Positions 34,877 to 45,056 of a stretch of 64,000 nt of DNA are shown one piece after another. The notes under the pieces were generated by a model, which saw only the letters and a list, made by a program, of their open reading frames with translations, was not told the DNA's origin and made no database searches. The translations under genes and the position numbers were made by a program. Origin of the DNA: Berberis thunbergii (Eukaryota; Streptophyta; Magnoliopsida; Ranunculales; Berberidaceae); contig QNQO01000797.1 of the NCBI GenBank assembly GCA_003290165.1, forward strand, positions 434,001 through 498,000, given 5' to 3'. The stretch's first letter is position 1, and each line of letters starts with the position of its first letter.

Positions 34877-35551
34877 CTTGTTGAAAACAACTTTGTCCAT
34901 GATGGGAGCTGCTACTTCATGGCTCTTTCCTTTCTTCATGTTACCAAGTTTGCTGCAGCATTTAGCATAGCACATCAGAGACACACATGGAAAACAATAG
35001 AAGAAAGGGTATAATGTATCAAGCTATGATTTGTTGCAATGAGAAAGTTTTCACAGGGCATTATAGCTCCATTTGTTTCTTAGAGCTTATACTTTTCTTG
35101 TGTTTGGCAGTATATGCAAAACTTTCAAAGAAACATGATCCAGAATACTGTATTTCTGACTATTTAAGATGTAAAATCAATATAACATCACTAAACATGT
35201 ATGATGTATAAAATACAGCAAATTGGGCAGCCATGAATAGAGAGAGGCATAGAGGAAAACCATCCTAAAGAATACTGACAGACAACAACTGCTATTTTTG
35301 CATGTGTACAAGGGAAATATTTGATTGCTTATGTTGTTCTCCACGAGTCACGACAACTCTTATTTATTCGAGTGAGAAAAAAATAAATTGTGCCACGATT
35401 TTAGGAAGCCTTCCTAGTGGACTCACACTCTAATAGCAGCAAACATAGGAAACCCACCACTTTGGAAGTTCTACATGTATGCCTCCTCAATCACCCGATC
35501 AAATATATGTGCCAGAGGAAGAAATGACAAGTAAACATCCTTGTCCACCAA
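34877..35551 (-). pseudogene. Long-chain acyl-CoA synthetase (LACS) gene fragment captured by the CACTA element
   Basis: Two exon-like blocks run on the minus strand. Block 35551-35474 reads LVDKDVYLSFLPLAHIFDRV followed by IEEAYM and a stop. Block 34952-34877 reads KLGNMKKGKSHEVAAPIMDK followed by VVFNK, with an intact CAG| acceptor and |GTATAG donor. They match consecutive parts of the AMP-binding domain of plant LACS enzymes, which activate fatty acids with ATP and CoA. In real LACS genes DVYLSYLPLAHIFDRVIEE precedes KLGNMKKG, as here. The exact LACS type (8/9-like or 1/2/4-like) cannot be fixed from so little. It is a fragment without the rest of the enzyme. Confidence 0.82.
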
Positions 35552-35826
35552 CTGTTAACATTTTCGCAAGAATAAGATATAAGAAACATAACAATTCCGG
35601 GCCACATGAGGCGGAAGCAAATCTAGAGCAGCTTTTGTAAAGAAACATAACAATTCTAGCACTACAACTATTTCCGTCTATTATATTGAAATAAATAAAT
35701 AAAATTAAAAATAAAAGAATTTATAAAGGTTGAAGATAACTGTTACCTCAATAAGAGGTAGGAGACTTTTATGAAAATCCAAATTATGTTTCAGGAGCAG
35801 TTTTTTTTAGTTTCTTTTCAGTAAAA

Positions 35827-35975
35827 CAGCAAAGCAGGGCAGCAGCAGCAGTAACGCGCCAAAGCGTAGCAGCAGCATCAACGCCGCGCAGCAACAGCAT
35901 CAGCAGCATCAACGCCGCGCATCAACAGCAACAGCAGCATCAGCATCAGCAACAGCAACAGAGCGCAGAAACAGC
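35827..35975. repeat. CAG/CAA/CAT trinucleotide-rich stretch
   Basis: Imperfect runs of CAGCAG, CAACAG and CATCAG, with CATCAACGCCGCGCA occurring twice (about 35876 and 35907). It lies between the LACS fragment and the end of the TKPR2-like gene. Confidence 0.8.
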
Positions 35976-36221
35976 AAGTACGCCAGTCCGCCCCCGCATG
36001 AAACAGCAGCAGAAAAAAATTTCTCCACCCACGTCGCTTTCCTCGCCAGTCCATGAGTTTATTGGAAAGAAGTTTTGAACTAGCTATCCATGAGTTTCTT
36101 GCACTATGTTCTGATTGACTTGACATAATTGCCGAATGACTAAAACACCTGCGTAATCCACTACTACTATTATCAGCATCATTACTAATGCTACTACAAA
36201 GATGAAACTCTTGGAGTCTCC

Positions 36222-37829
36222 TCACAGCAATTCCTTGTCTTGGAAGCTCTTGATGCAGTCATCAAACATTTGAGGGAGTGTTTTGAAAGCACGGAGCCCC
36301 AACTGTTCAATCTTGCTAGTGTCCATGCTATCTAGCTTGTCATCTCCTTTCTTCTTCGCACACCTAAAAAATGGTCATATTCCACTTGGTCAGAAAAGAG
36401 ATTCTACAAAGGAAACAGAGTCCTATTATATGGTTTACACTCACTTGGTTTCAATTGGGTAGGAGGGATACTTGGCCTTTAGCATCTTAATGATGTCGGA
36501 CCAGTGAGCTACTTTGCTTGAACATATAAACCTGCCTGATGCTTTACTTTCTTCCATTGCTAACATGTGGGCGAAAACCACATCATCAATGTGTACGAAA
36601 CCCAATGCTGTGTTTGGGTACTCCCCTAGTTTTCCTGATCAACAAATTGTTGTTATTGAAATTTTCAAATTCTTGGCTATGGTGTCATAGTTGTGTAAAA
36701 TTTATAAAAGCAATCGAACAGGGCAAGAGATCTGACCTTTTATGATCCCTAGTATCATGAGGAGTGTGCTGGTTGGTTGTGGTGCAATTAGGGGGCCCAC
36801 CACAAACGATGGATTGATCACTACTAGATTGATTCCCTTCTCTTCTGCCAGTCGCCAAGCCTCTTTCTCACCCAATGTCTTTGCGTATGCATACCACAGC
36901 TGCATGCAAAGTTATCTATCGATCAGTACGACCCAAGTTTCACATTCATTATAATGTTTCTTTCTGTAAAACTTTGGTTTAGATGTAGGCATTTCTTAGC
37001 ATTTTGTATTGATGTAGAGTTGTTATTATAACTTATGAGAGCTTATAGCAACATGGTGTCTAAGACAGCAAAGTGGTATCTATAAACATACGTGCATGCA
37101 TTGTAGCAAGTCAGAGAAGTACATTGTAATGTTTGCAGTATTCAGGATCGCTCCAATGCGTTTCATTAAGAGGGGAGACATTTTGGACATCATAATGGTA
37201 TCTTATTGAAGAACAGGACGAAGTGAGTACAACCCGCTTAACAGTGCGTGATTTGGAGCAGGAGCTCAGAACATTTATTGTTCCCTTTATAATTGGATCG
37301 ATCAAAGTTTCCTGCCATCGAATCATGAGTGGATCAGACCAAAGAGATTATCCATGAAGCCTTCTCTGGAAATGCATACAAAATCATAACATCTGAAGAT
37401 TTTGACAGAATTACTTGCCTGGATGCGATCATCCTGGGACACAAGAACGGGGGATGCAGCATGGAAGACACCGTCTACACCTTGTATGACATCATCAAAG
37501 CTCCCATCCACCATGAGATCAGCTTTTACCAGCTTTAGTCTTTCCTTTGCTCCATTCATTTCCCATAGGAACTTAACTTTTTCTACGTTCTCTATCAAAA
37601 GAAAAGGTATCTATCAGTGGTTTGTTCATGAAGTCAAGGCCAAAACATGTCAAATCCTGCAAATTGAAAGTTGGGTTTGCCCTCCTTTAGTCAAGTAGTA
37701 ACAAAAAAAGAGAGTAAAGAAACCTGGGTTGCGAACAGTCGCCCTGACATTGTAGCCTTTCTCTAGTAATGCTTTCACCAAGTAAGCTGCTATAAATCCA
37801 GTTCCTCCAGTTACACAAAACTCAGGCAT
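36222..37829 (-). CDS. TKPR2: Tetraketide alpha-pyrone reductase 2-like (TKPR2/CCRL6-like), complete
   Basis: Six exons: 37829-37724, 37591-37419, 37311-37123, 36899-36737, 36634-36445 and 36363-36222. They sum to 963 nt, a 320-residue frame without stops, the family's usual length. All splice borders are consensus except intron 2, which is GC-AG (CAG|GCAAGT). The NADPH-binding glycine motif [10 protein letters not shown] is at residues 7-16, the TSSCSS serine block at about 123-128 and the YxxxK pair at Y159/K163 (WYAYAK). The extended SDR family that includes DFR and CCR shares these; the words [18 protein letters not shown] and SMDTSKI fit TKPR2. TKPR2 reduces tetraketide pyrones in the sporopollenin pathway for pollen walls. 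The gene lies wholly inside the CACTA element, so it is either a captured full-length copy or a host gene that became enclosed. Expression cannot be judged. Confidence 0.9.
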
Positions 37830-38430
37830 CTCTATCTTTTACAATCTGAATGCTCTGTCTGAAAAATGAAACCGCATTGAATGCTTTATATAAGGTTCAT
37901 GGAAAGTTAGTTTTGATATTGGGGAGATACTGGTGGTTCTCATTGTTCTTGTGATCATGAAATAAGGTAGGGATCCCCCCCCTAAACTTTCTTATTAACA
38001 ACAATGCTATGGGTTGGTACGAGGATGTATATGCTCTGCATCTTTGGACTTTTGGAGTAGCTTGAGTGTCAAAATGTGGTGTGTTAACTAGATATGTCAT
38101 GCCAAGGTGGTTGTCATATGCTCACATACCACCAATGCAGACGTAGTCGGCTTCAATAACTGTAAGGCATCAGATGAGTCCGTTAGTCCAGAAAGTTGCT
38201 TCGACAACCAATCGAAAGCCACAAAAATTACATACAGCATGCTGCAATGAAACTCTTAAACAAATGTAGTTCAAGTACTATGAAATTAAAAAATTCCAGA
38301 TCCATGTCAAATACATTCTAAAGAGATGAGCAGCATCATTAAACAAATTAGCAAAAAGAAGAATATCAAACTTGAAATTATTGGTGCTCTAAGGAAGAGC
38401 CACACACAGACAGACACAGACAGTGATACT

Positions 38431-38742
38431 CTATATAGTAAGAAACTCGAATGAGATTGGAATGGCTTTAATACAGGTAAAGCCATTCCACACATCCTTG
38501 AGGCCATTCCACACATCCTCTTTGTAGTTGTCAGTAACATGGTGCCAACCCTTGAATTTGATGGGCACCAGGGTTTCAACAAGCTTTCCAATGTTTTTAT
38601 TGAAATTTCTAGCACCATGTCCAACTGCTAAACCGTGGACGTTGAACTGTATGGTTTGTTTAACTTCAATGTCATCATTTGTAGATCTGGTGACATCAAT
38701 GGTGGAGAGATCATTGCCGCGAGTACTATCCATCTCTATCAA
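38431..38742 (-). pseudogene. CACTA-associated plant transposase (Transposase_24/Ptta-like) remnant
   Basis: A minus-strand frame contains GLAVGHGARNFNKNIGKLVE, then TLVPIKFKGWHHVTDNYKED and VWNGLKDVWNGF. The pattern (small glycine block, VPIxFKxWxxVPxxYKxxVW) is that of the plant Ptta/En/Spm transposase family, the DNA-binding partner protein of CACTA elements. The DVWNG words are repeated, as if a short piece was duplicated. Only about 100 residues remain. Confidence 0.72.
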
Positions 38743-38764
38743 TGAAGACAGTTATAGATATTAA

Positions 38765-40140
38765 CCATTATCAAACAAAAAGATATAAGAATCAACTATA
38801 TACACCACATTTATAGATAATTTCATTCCACAACATATCACCACAAATAGTTTTTTATAAAGCATTTATAGATAAGAAGATTAGGATGACTAGGAATGAC
38901 GAAATAGAGTATGAAAAAGGGAAGATATTAATGATAATGATAATGAGGATGATTAAAAAAAGTAATTAGTTTCTTAACAAAAACTACTTTCAGACAGAAT
39001 TGTTGGATAGACAATGTAGAAGGAAGGGTGTGGTCACTCTCCTATAATTCCTAAGGAAATTAGGTTCATGATGAAAATCAAGATGAGAAAAAGAAACAAT
39101 TGGTAGTGATGAGTATTATATTCTATACAGGCCTAAAGCCTCTGAATTTCCTTTGTCGGTCATGAAAGTTAACTCACTCTTTATATGTATAAAATATGTC
39201 TACAGTCAGCAGCTATAGTCTTATGAATTTTAGAGTTTGAAATCGGTACCTAATGGCAAAAGGAAATCAAGTCTAGCATGGGAGGAAGCAACAGACTAAT
39301 CATTCTGCCAATTGATATGCAAAGAGATGAATACCAACACTTGGGAGTGGGTTAAACTGATGTTCAATAAGAAGTCAAGTTCAAAGGAGATTCATAGACC
39401 ATTTTGATAGATTGATGTTAAGATTAAAAAAATATGAATGTCGTACTTGCTTTAGTATAGATAGTGAATAAAGAGCAGGCATATCTGAATGAAAACTTTC
39501 CATAATTTAAATAGTTGTAGGCTCCGAATCCTATTTCATTCAATATCAACAAGAAACTGGGCAACTTCTTCTATACCTTACATTCAAAGATTAAAACCGA
39601 AGAGCCCCTTTTATCCTATTTCATAATGAGGGTTGAGAATCATAGCTTACAGCACAAGTTCTGGGAGCTACATTCCCATCTACATTGTGTGTTTATTCAT
39701 TATTAAAAGTTAATGTACTGGATGTCTAACTAAATGAAAAGCTATGCTGTTTGCTAAGAGTTGTTTCAACATGTTGTAGAAATGTCTTAAACATTGCTAT
39801 GAAGCATGCTTCTACTTCTCAGACCCCTGTTTAATATTCAATCAATATGAAACTCATAAAGAAATGTCAGAGGGTAAACAAAACACAATATATCAATCAA
39901 TTTAAAAAAGTTTGCGGCATGAGATCCAACACAAACAAAACTTTGAATTTGCTTCAGAAACAGTCTTCATAGTCTCTGTTTCATTTCTTTTATTCTGATT
40001 GTGAGGTTCTTATTCAAGTCAGACATATGAATACTCAAATGCTCAAATGATCAAGTCAGGCATATGAATACATGGACATAATGATTAATCAATCCCATTT
40101 GTGAGTGTTAGAAACTATTAAAGCAAGTGATGAATCACTT
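38765..40140. other. Interior CACTA sequence without recognised gene
   Basis: AT-rich sequence with short frames only. No gene or known domain was recognised. Confidence 0.4.
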
Positions 40141-40147
40141 GCAAAAC

Positions 40148-40460
40148 ATGACTACTTGCACTGTGAATGTGAATGGAATTGCAGTGAAGACCACAGTAAC
40201 AGATGGAGAGTCCTTCAAAGATTCTTACATCACAGAGCTATTATTATCATGCAACTACAACAACCATGGTAGCCCCATTATTGTAGGGGTCGATTACATT
40301 TGAAGCAGCCTATCAATAACTTGGACATTGCTACACTACAACTGAGTTCGAAATCCTACTGTCTTGTAATACAACTTCACAACATGAAGAGTGCACCGCA
40401 GTCCCTCAAAGACTTTCTAATGTCTCCCCTGTTTTTTTGTTGGTGTTGGGACTAATGTGA
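40148..40460 (+). pseudogene. WRN-type 3'-5' exonuclease-like fragment captured by the CACTA element
   Basis: The frame from ATG 40148 reads VNVNGIAVKTTVTDG, then SPIIVGVDYI and a stop at about 40303. In the family the matching place is VVGLDVEW, the first acidic exonuclease motif, so the key Glu is lost here. Further right, another frame reads LDIATLQLSSKSYCLVIQLH and SAPQSLKDFLMSPL (about 40320-40440), similar to ATLQLCVGxRCLIFQL and IPQSLxxFL. Plant WRN-exonuclease-like genes are usually single-exon. Stops and frameshifts make this copy dead. Confidence 0.62.
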
Positions 40461-40659
40461 TTAATGCAAAGCTCTATTTCGTCATTCCTAGTCATTCCAC
40501 AACATTCTATTTCTTCTCTTACTTCTATCAAAACTAGTTTCATTTTCTTTACATTCTTCAGTTTTCCTTTGGAACCAAAGGAAAGTAAGAAGCATAAGTA
40601 AGAGAAGGTTCTTGAAAGCAGCTAGAGAAATTCTTGAAGAAAATTAAAAAAAAAAAAAT

Positions 40660-41130
40660 ATGGCAATTTGCACTGTCTATACATCCCACTCTTTCAATTC
40701 AATCTCCACACCAACAAAGCCCAACTTGGGTTTCCACCAAAAACACTACACAACCAGCAAGAGAAGCATCAGAAGATACTCAACTGCTAATGAACTGCAT
40801 CCATCTTCACTGCCTCATGTTCAATTCTTGTTGTGGCTTCAACTACCTAAAAGCAAAAGAAACCACCTTTTGGCAACCCAAACCAATTCCAATTTGTTTT
40901 TGCAATTTACCACCCTCATCGCTTTGGCTTCTACACTAAAATCCATAACAAAACTCGGTGATGCTCCTAGTCTTTTCCCCACAATTGGTTTTCTTCATCC
41001 AATATGTGCTCATTTGAAAATAATTCGATTTCATCAATCCAAAGAGCTTAAAAAGGCTTTGATACCTAATAGACACGTGAATAAATATCAAGTAATTCAA
41101 TCTCAAAATTTTGAATCACCATTTACATGA
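40660..41130 (+). CDS. Unidentified 156-codon frame with plastid-transit-like N-terminus
   Basis: ATG 40660 opens a frame starting MAICTVYTSHSFNSISTPTK. The N-terminus is rich in Ser/Thr and poor in acid, as in chloroplast transit peptides. A hydrophobic stretch FTTLIALASTL lies near residue 90. I recognise no family. It follows pyrimidine-rich leader-like sequence (40490-40650). Given its position in the CACTA element it may be the captured first exon of a nuclear gene for a plastid protein, with codons after about 95 being read-through intron. The overlapping frame from 40634 is a shadow. Confidence 0.35.
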   Translation: MAICTVYTSHSFNSISTPTKPNLGFHQKHYTTSKRSIRRYSTANELHPSSLPHVQFLLWLQLPKSKRNHLLATQTNSNLFLQFTTLIALASTLKSITKLGDAPSLFPTIGFLHPICAHLKIIRFHQSKELKKALIPNRHVNKYQVIQSQNFESPFT

Positions 41131-42100
41131 TGCCATAAGCCCATAAATGCTGTTCTAAAAACTGAACTATACTTCAAAACAACTACTCTTCCAAGACATA
41201 AAATAAAAGAAATAATGTATCCACCCACTAACTTGATATGTATTTCACATGCATATCTTTCATGGGCTTGAACGGAGGAGATGTCCAGTTTGTGTTTTTT
41301 ATGCAAAAAATAAAATAAAATAAATAGTGTATCGGCCCACCCATGGGTGAACTAACCAGAATATAAATGGTCTGACCAAGGGTAAACCAAATCCAGGTCC
41401 ATTTTTAAAAACTGTATCCATATCCGGAACCGGATCCTTTGAATTTCAGCAGCTGGATCTAAATCCTACCCATTTTTAAAAATAGTATACTTATCTGATA
41501 GAACTAAACTACAACTAAGCGAGAATTAAATAATTTATGAACCTAATTTCAAATAAAAGAAATCAATTCATATTCATCAACCTAATGGTTGTAAAGCCTT
41601 ATTTATAACCTAAATTCTTTGCCTAACAAGTCACTGACCGTAATCCTAACTCTTAACAATTCCCTAACTAGTGCTAATGAGCTGAACTGGCCTAACCCAA
41701 CTAAATAATAGAATAATTAAATACTTCCCAGGCCTTATTTCCATCACATAATCTCTTATTTTGCTTTTGTTTGCATAATTGTTTTTCCTTAAGTATAGTT
41801 TTATATCTGTAATATGTTCTCAGTATCTCAAGCTATTAATTGACATCATTGTGCAATTATAATTTCCGGCAGCGGTGTGTTTACCTAGCTTCAGATGGGG
41901 GTCGTGTCTGCCGTCCACTTGTTATTGCTGATAAGGGGATAATACATGTATCAAATTAAAAATTAAATACAAAAATATGAAACGACCAACATCAAATCTA
42001 TAAAAACTTGGAATACTGAAAGTTTGTTTTAAACTTCATCTTCCCCAATCCAATTGTATACCTAGTTATTTTTTCCCAAAATGAAAACATCAATGCAATC
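41131..42100. other. Interior CACTA sequence without recognised gene
   Basis: AT-rich, no supported gene. Repeated GGATCC/ATCCGG-like words near 41400-41480 could be old hAT subterminal sequence. Confidence 0.35.
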
Positions 42101-42105
42101 AACAG

Positions 42106-42666
42106 TCAACAATGCTCAAAGACTTGCAATTTGTTCGGAACCCTAATTTCATAAAAAAATACAAGAGAGAGAGAGAGTACCTGTACGACAGAGGGCCTGA
42201 TTGATTTGAAGACGCCGAGTGGAGGGAAGACCAGGGGAGGAGGGAAGTCGAGAGAGCAGGGAAGGAGGGGAGGAGCAGGGAAGGAGGGGAGGAAGGAAGT
42301 CGAGGGAGGGAGCAGGGAAGAAGGCGCAGGGAAGTCGAGTCGAGGGAGGGAGCAGGAAGTCGAGTCGAGGGAGGGAGCAGCGAAGGAGACGAGTCGAGTG
42401 GAGGGGAGGAGGGAAGCTTCGATGGAAGTCGAGTCAAGGGAGGGAGCAGCGAAGGAGGCGAGTCGAGTGGAGGGGAGGAGGGAAGCTTCGATGGAAGTCG
42501 AGTCGAGGGAGGGAGCAGTGAAGGAGACGAGGTCGAGTGGAGGGGAGGAGGGAAGATTATTGTCGATGGCGAGTGGAGGGAATGTCGAGTGCCAATATAC
42601 CCCGCCCAAAATTTTTTTCAGCTTTTCATGTAGCCACGGTTCTGAGCCGTTGCTATACCTAGCCAC
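42106..42666 (-). other. Long open frame across the CACTA minisatellite
   Basis: A 186-codon frame made largely of a Ser/Pro/Leu-rich 23-residue repeat (SLDSTSIEASLLPSTRL with variants). The 69-bp DNA repeat keeps the frame open because 69 is a multiple of three. No domain is recognisable. It could be a leader exon of the transposon, but it is equally well explained as simple sequence. Confidence 0.25.
42355..42561. repeat. 69-bp minisatellite, three copies
   Basis: Units begin GGAAGTCGAGTCGAGGGAGG at 42355, 42424 and 42493 and differ at a few positions. Related GTCGAGGGAGGGAGC words continue to the left to about 42230. Confidence 0.88.
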
Positions 42667-43095
42667 GGTTTAGAACCGTTGCTAATTTTTCTTTTGCAAC
42701 GGTTTTGAGCCGTTGCTAGCCATAGCCACGGTTTAGAACCGTTGCTAAAATATTTTGTTGCAACGGTTCTAAGCCGTTGCTATCCATAGCCACGGTTCAG
42801 AACCGTTGCTAAATTTTGTTTTTGCAACGGTTTTGAGCCGTTTCTATGCGTAGCCACGGTTTAGAACCGTTGCTAAAGCATTTTGTTGCAACGGTTTTAA
42901 ACCGTTTCAAATAATTGCTACGGTTTGGAGCCGTTGCTAATGTTAGCCACGGTTTTTAGCCGTTCTAAATGTACCAACGGTTGTAAGCCGTGGCCAGGTC
43001 TTTTTTACCCACGGTTTTAAGCCGTTGGTAAATATAGCTACGGTTTTTAGCCGTGGCAAATATACCAACGGTTTAGAACCGTGGCCAGGTTGGCG
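42630..43095. repeat. Right subterminal repeat array of the CACTA element
   Basis: More than ten units of TAGCCACGGTTTAGAACCGT, GCAACGGTTTTGAGCCGTTGC and variants. They are the counterpart of the array at 32220-32945. Confidence 0.9.
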
Positions 43096-43314
43096 TGGCT
43101 AAATGGGGTTTTTGGTGTAGTGTTTGTTGCCTTCATTAGTGTGTTTGTCTTGCAAGATTTCTCATTCTTTCTTCATTCTGGAAATATCATGGAAAACCAA
43201 ATATTGGATGTGAGCATTGATAAGGCATGATTTGGATTTTGGAATCAAGTGGATTGTGATTATAACACCAGGTTTTGAGCTTTGGGTAAAATGGATTGGG
43301 TAGTGGGCTTGTTA

Positions 43315-43496
43315 AGCTTGTCTAACTGTCGAGGGAATGGGTGAGAAAAACAGCGAGGGGGGGGGGGGACCTTCCATCCTCTTGGGATGCATACCTTCAT
43401 TTTTCAAGCGAGCACCCCGGGGGGGGGGGGGGGGGATGGACGGTCCCCCTCCCTCGCTGTTTTCCTCGCCAATTCCCTCGACAGTTAGAATTTTTC
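43315..43496. mobile_element. Foldback MULE-type MITE, copy 2 (182 bp)
   Basis: Inverted ends TCTAACTGTCGAGGGAAT and ATTCCCTCGACAGTTAGA are flanked by an exact 10-bp duplication, GGGCTTGTTA (43305-43314 and 43497-43506). The arms stay complementary inward: GGGACCTTCCATCC against GGATGGACGGTCCC. A 9- to 11-bp duplication fits MULEs. Two long G runs are present. Confidence 0.87.
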
Positions 43497-43506
43497 GGGC
43501 TTGTTA

Positions 43507-44866
43507 GTAATGCCCATATGGGTTCACACATTTGCAAGAACCACATTTCTAAAATGCTTTGTACCCCACACCAGTGTATCTTGTTTGAAATTTCAGTCTT
43601 CTTCTCATACACCTTGCAATAACGAACATTTGCATATTTTTCCTGAAAATAAAATTAAGTAGTCTATTTAATGCAAATGATGACAAATTTGGGGTTTCAT
43701 AATTCACAAAATTGTGTTTCTCAACTCGCTGCATTCCATATTATAATTATATGCAAAATCATATTTTAATCTTTAAAGCCCGAATTATACAGCTTTATGA
43801 GTGGGACACAAATTTCTATGTAACTATTAATTTTTGCAAATAATAATGCAATAAATACCGATAAAATAGTAATATCAAATTTCAACATTTGACATTTATC
43901 ATTAGGAAATGTGTGAAAGTCTTCTTTAAGAAGGACTTGCAGTAAGATTTTCTTGGTGGCTTGATCCTTTACATGAAAAATAGGAGGATGAATTGAAACT
44001 AAAATAATGACATCATCATCATCACAAGTGGATTGATTATGAAGAACATGGGGCATATGATTTAATGAAAAGAAACATATTTTTCTAAACTAGAAAGCCA
44101 ATGCGGCGGATAAAAAAAGTCTACGGGTCACTGATATTTGTTTGATTATTAATTGCCACCATAGTCTGATTAACATACAAGTTCAAAAGCAATATCAGAG
44201 AAGGTGATGATTGTCCCCTAAGTTAGGATTCAAGCACAGATCATATTCGCGAGAAGATGCATGCATGTATCATGTCTTATGGAAGGGTTGGATAATGATT
44301 TTACTACAAATAACATTGATGACATGCCAAATAGTCGTATTTGTTTCATGGTTTATGAATCAAGCATAGTAGGACGTGATTAAGAATGCAAAATGATGGA
44401 ATTGTTGTTGTCAGGCATGGTAAGAAGCGAGAGAAGAATGCAAATTGATTGAATTGTTATCGTCACTTCACACCTTTGATCAAATCTACAAACTCATAAA
44501 CTAAAATCTTGTATATCACTTCGAGTAAGTTTAAAACTAAATTGGGGAATAAAATTAAAACCAAATTGATGCAATTCATTTTTGTAGTCATTAGAAAATT
44601 GAATATTTTGTCTACGTTAACTTAGATCTACATTCATTTTGACAGCGGTAATTGGTTCACACATATTGGAATTGTAAAAACAAGTAATTGGACTGTAAAA
44701 ACTAAAAACAATGAAAAGTGATTCTCAAGGGAAAATTGAATATTAGTAATTGAATAAGTACTATTTATGGCGAACTCAAATAATTCTCCTTTTACTTTTT
44801 TTAATGAAAACATTACTGGGTATTTCTCCTGCATTTAGTTTGAGTAGTTTTTTTTACTCATATCTC
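43507..44866. other. AT-rich spacer without recognised gene
   Basis: No gene, RNA or transposon end was recognised between the foldback MITE and the LINE. Short frames here have no recognisable similarity. Confidence 0.4.
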
Positions 44867-45056
44867 ACATAAGCATACCCTCACTCACATAAGCAGACTT
44901 TGGAACACATTTGGCAGACTTTGGAACACATTTGGCAATTTTTCGGCAACAAGTAAGATCTTTCAGTTATTCCTAATCTTCGTATTGCTATGATGCTTGT
45001 ATGCTGGTGAAATTGTGCTTGTATGTTTGTAAATTTGTTATAAATCTTGGGAGAGA

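Larger units (their letters stand above)
32202..43122. mobile_element. 10.9-kb CACTA (En/Spm) transposon carrying host-gene fragments (Pack-CACTA)
   Basis: The ends are CACTACACCAAAAACCCC and, inverted, the same 18 bases. Both are flanked by TTT (32199-32201 and 43123-43125), the 3-bp duplication typical of CACTA elements. Arrays of palindromic GCAACGGTTT...AAACCGTTGC repeats lie inside both ends. The cargo on the minus strand is a transposase remnant (38431-38742), a complete TKPR2-like gene (36222-37829), acyl-CoA synthetase exons (34877-35551) and transportin-1 exons (33309-33993). On the plus strand there is a WRN-exonuclease-like fragment (40148-40460) and an unidentified 156-codon frame (40660-41130). 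No full TNP2-type transposase was seen, so it is probably non-autonomous. The alternative, two single-ended relatives side by side, is less likely given the matching TSD. Confidence 0.85.

Noticed and set aside
36539..36954. Plus-strand frames across the TKPR2-like gene
   Set aside because: Antisense shadows of exons 4 and 5.
42206..42673. Plus-strand Glu/Arg/Gly-rich frame over the minisatellite
   Set aside because: Opposite-strand reading of a purine-rich tandem repeat; composition explains the open frame.
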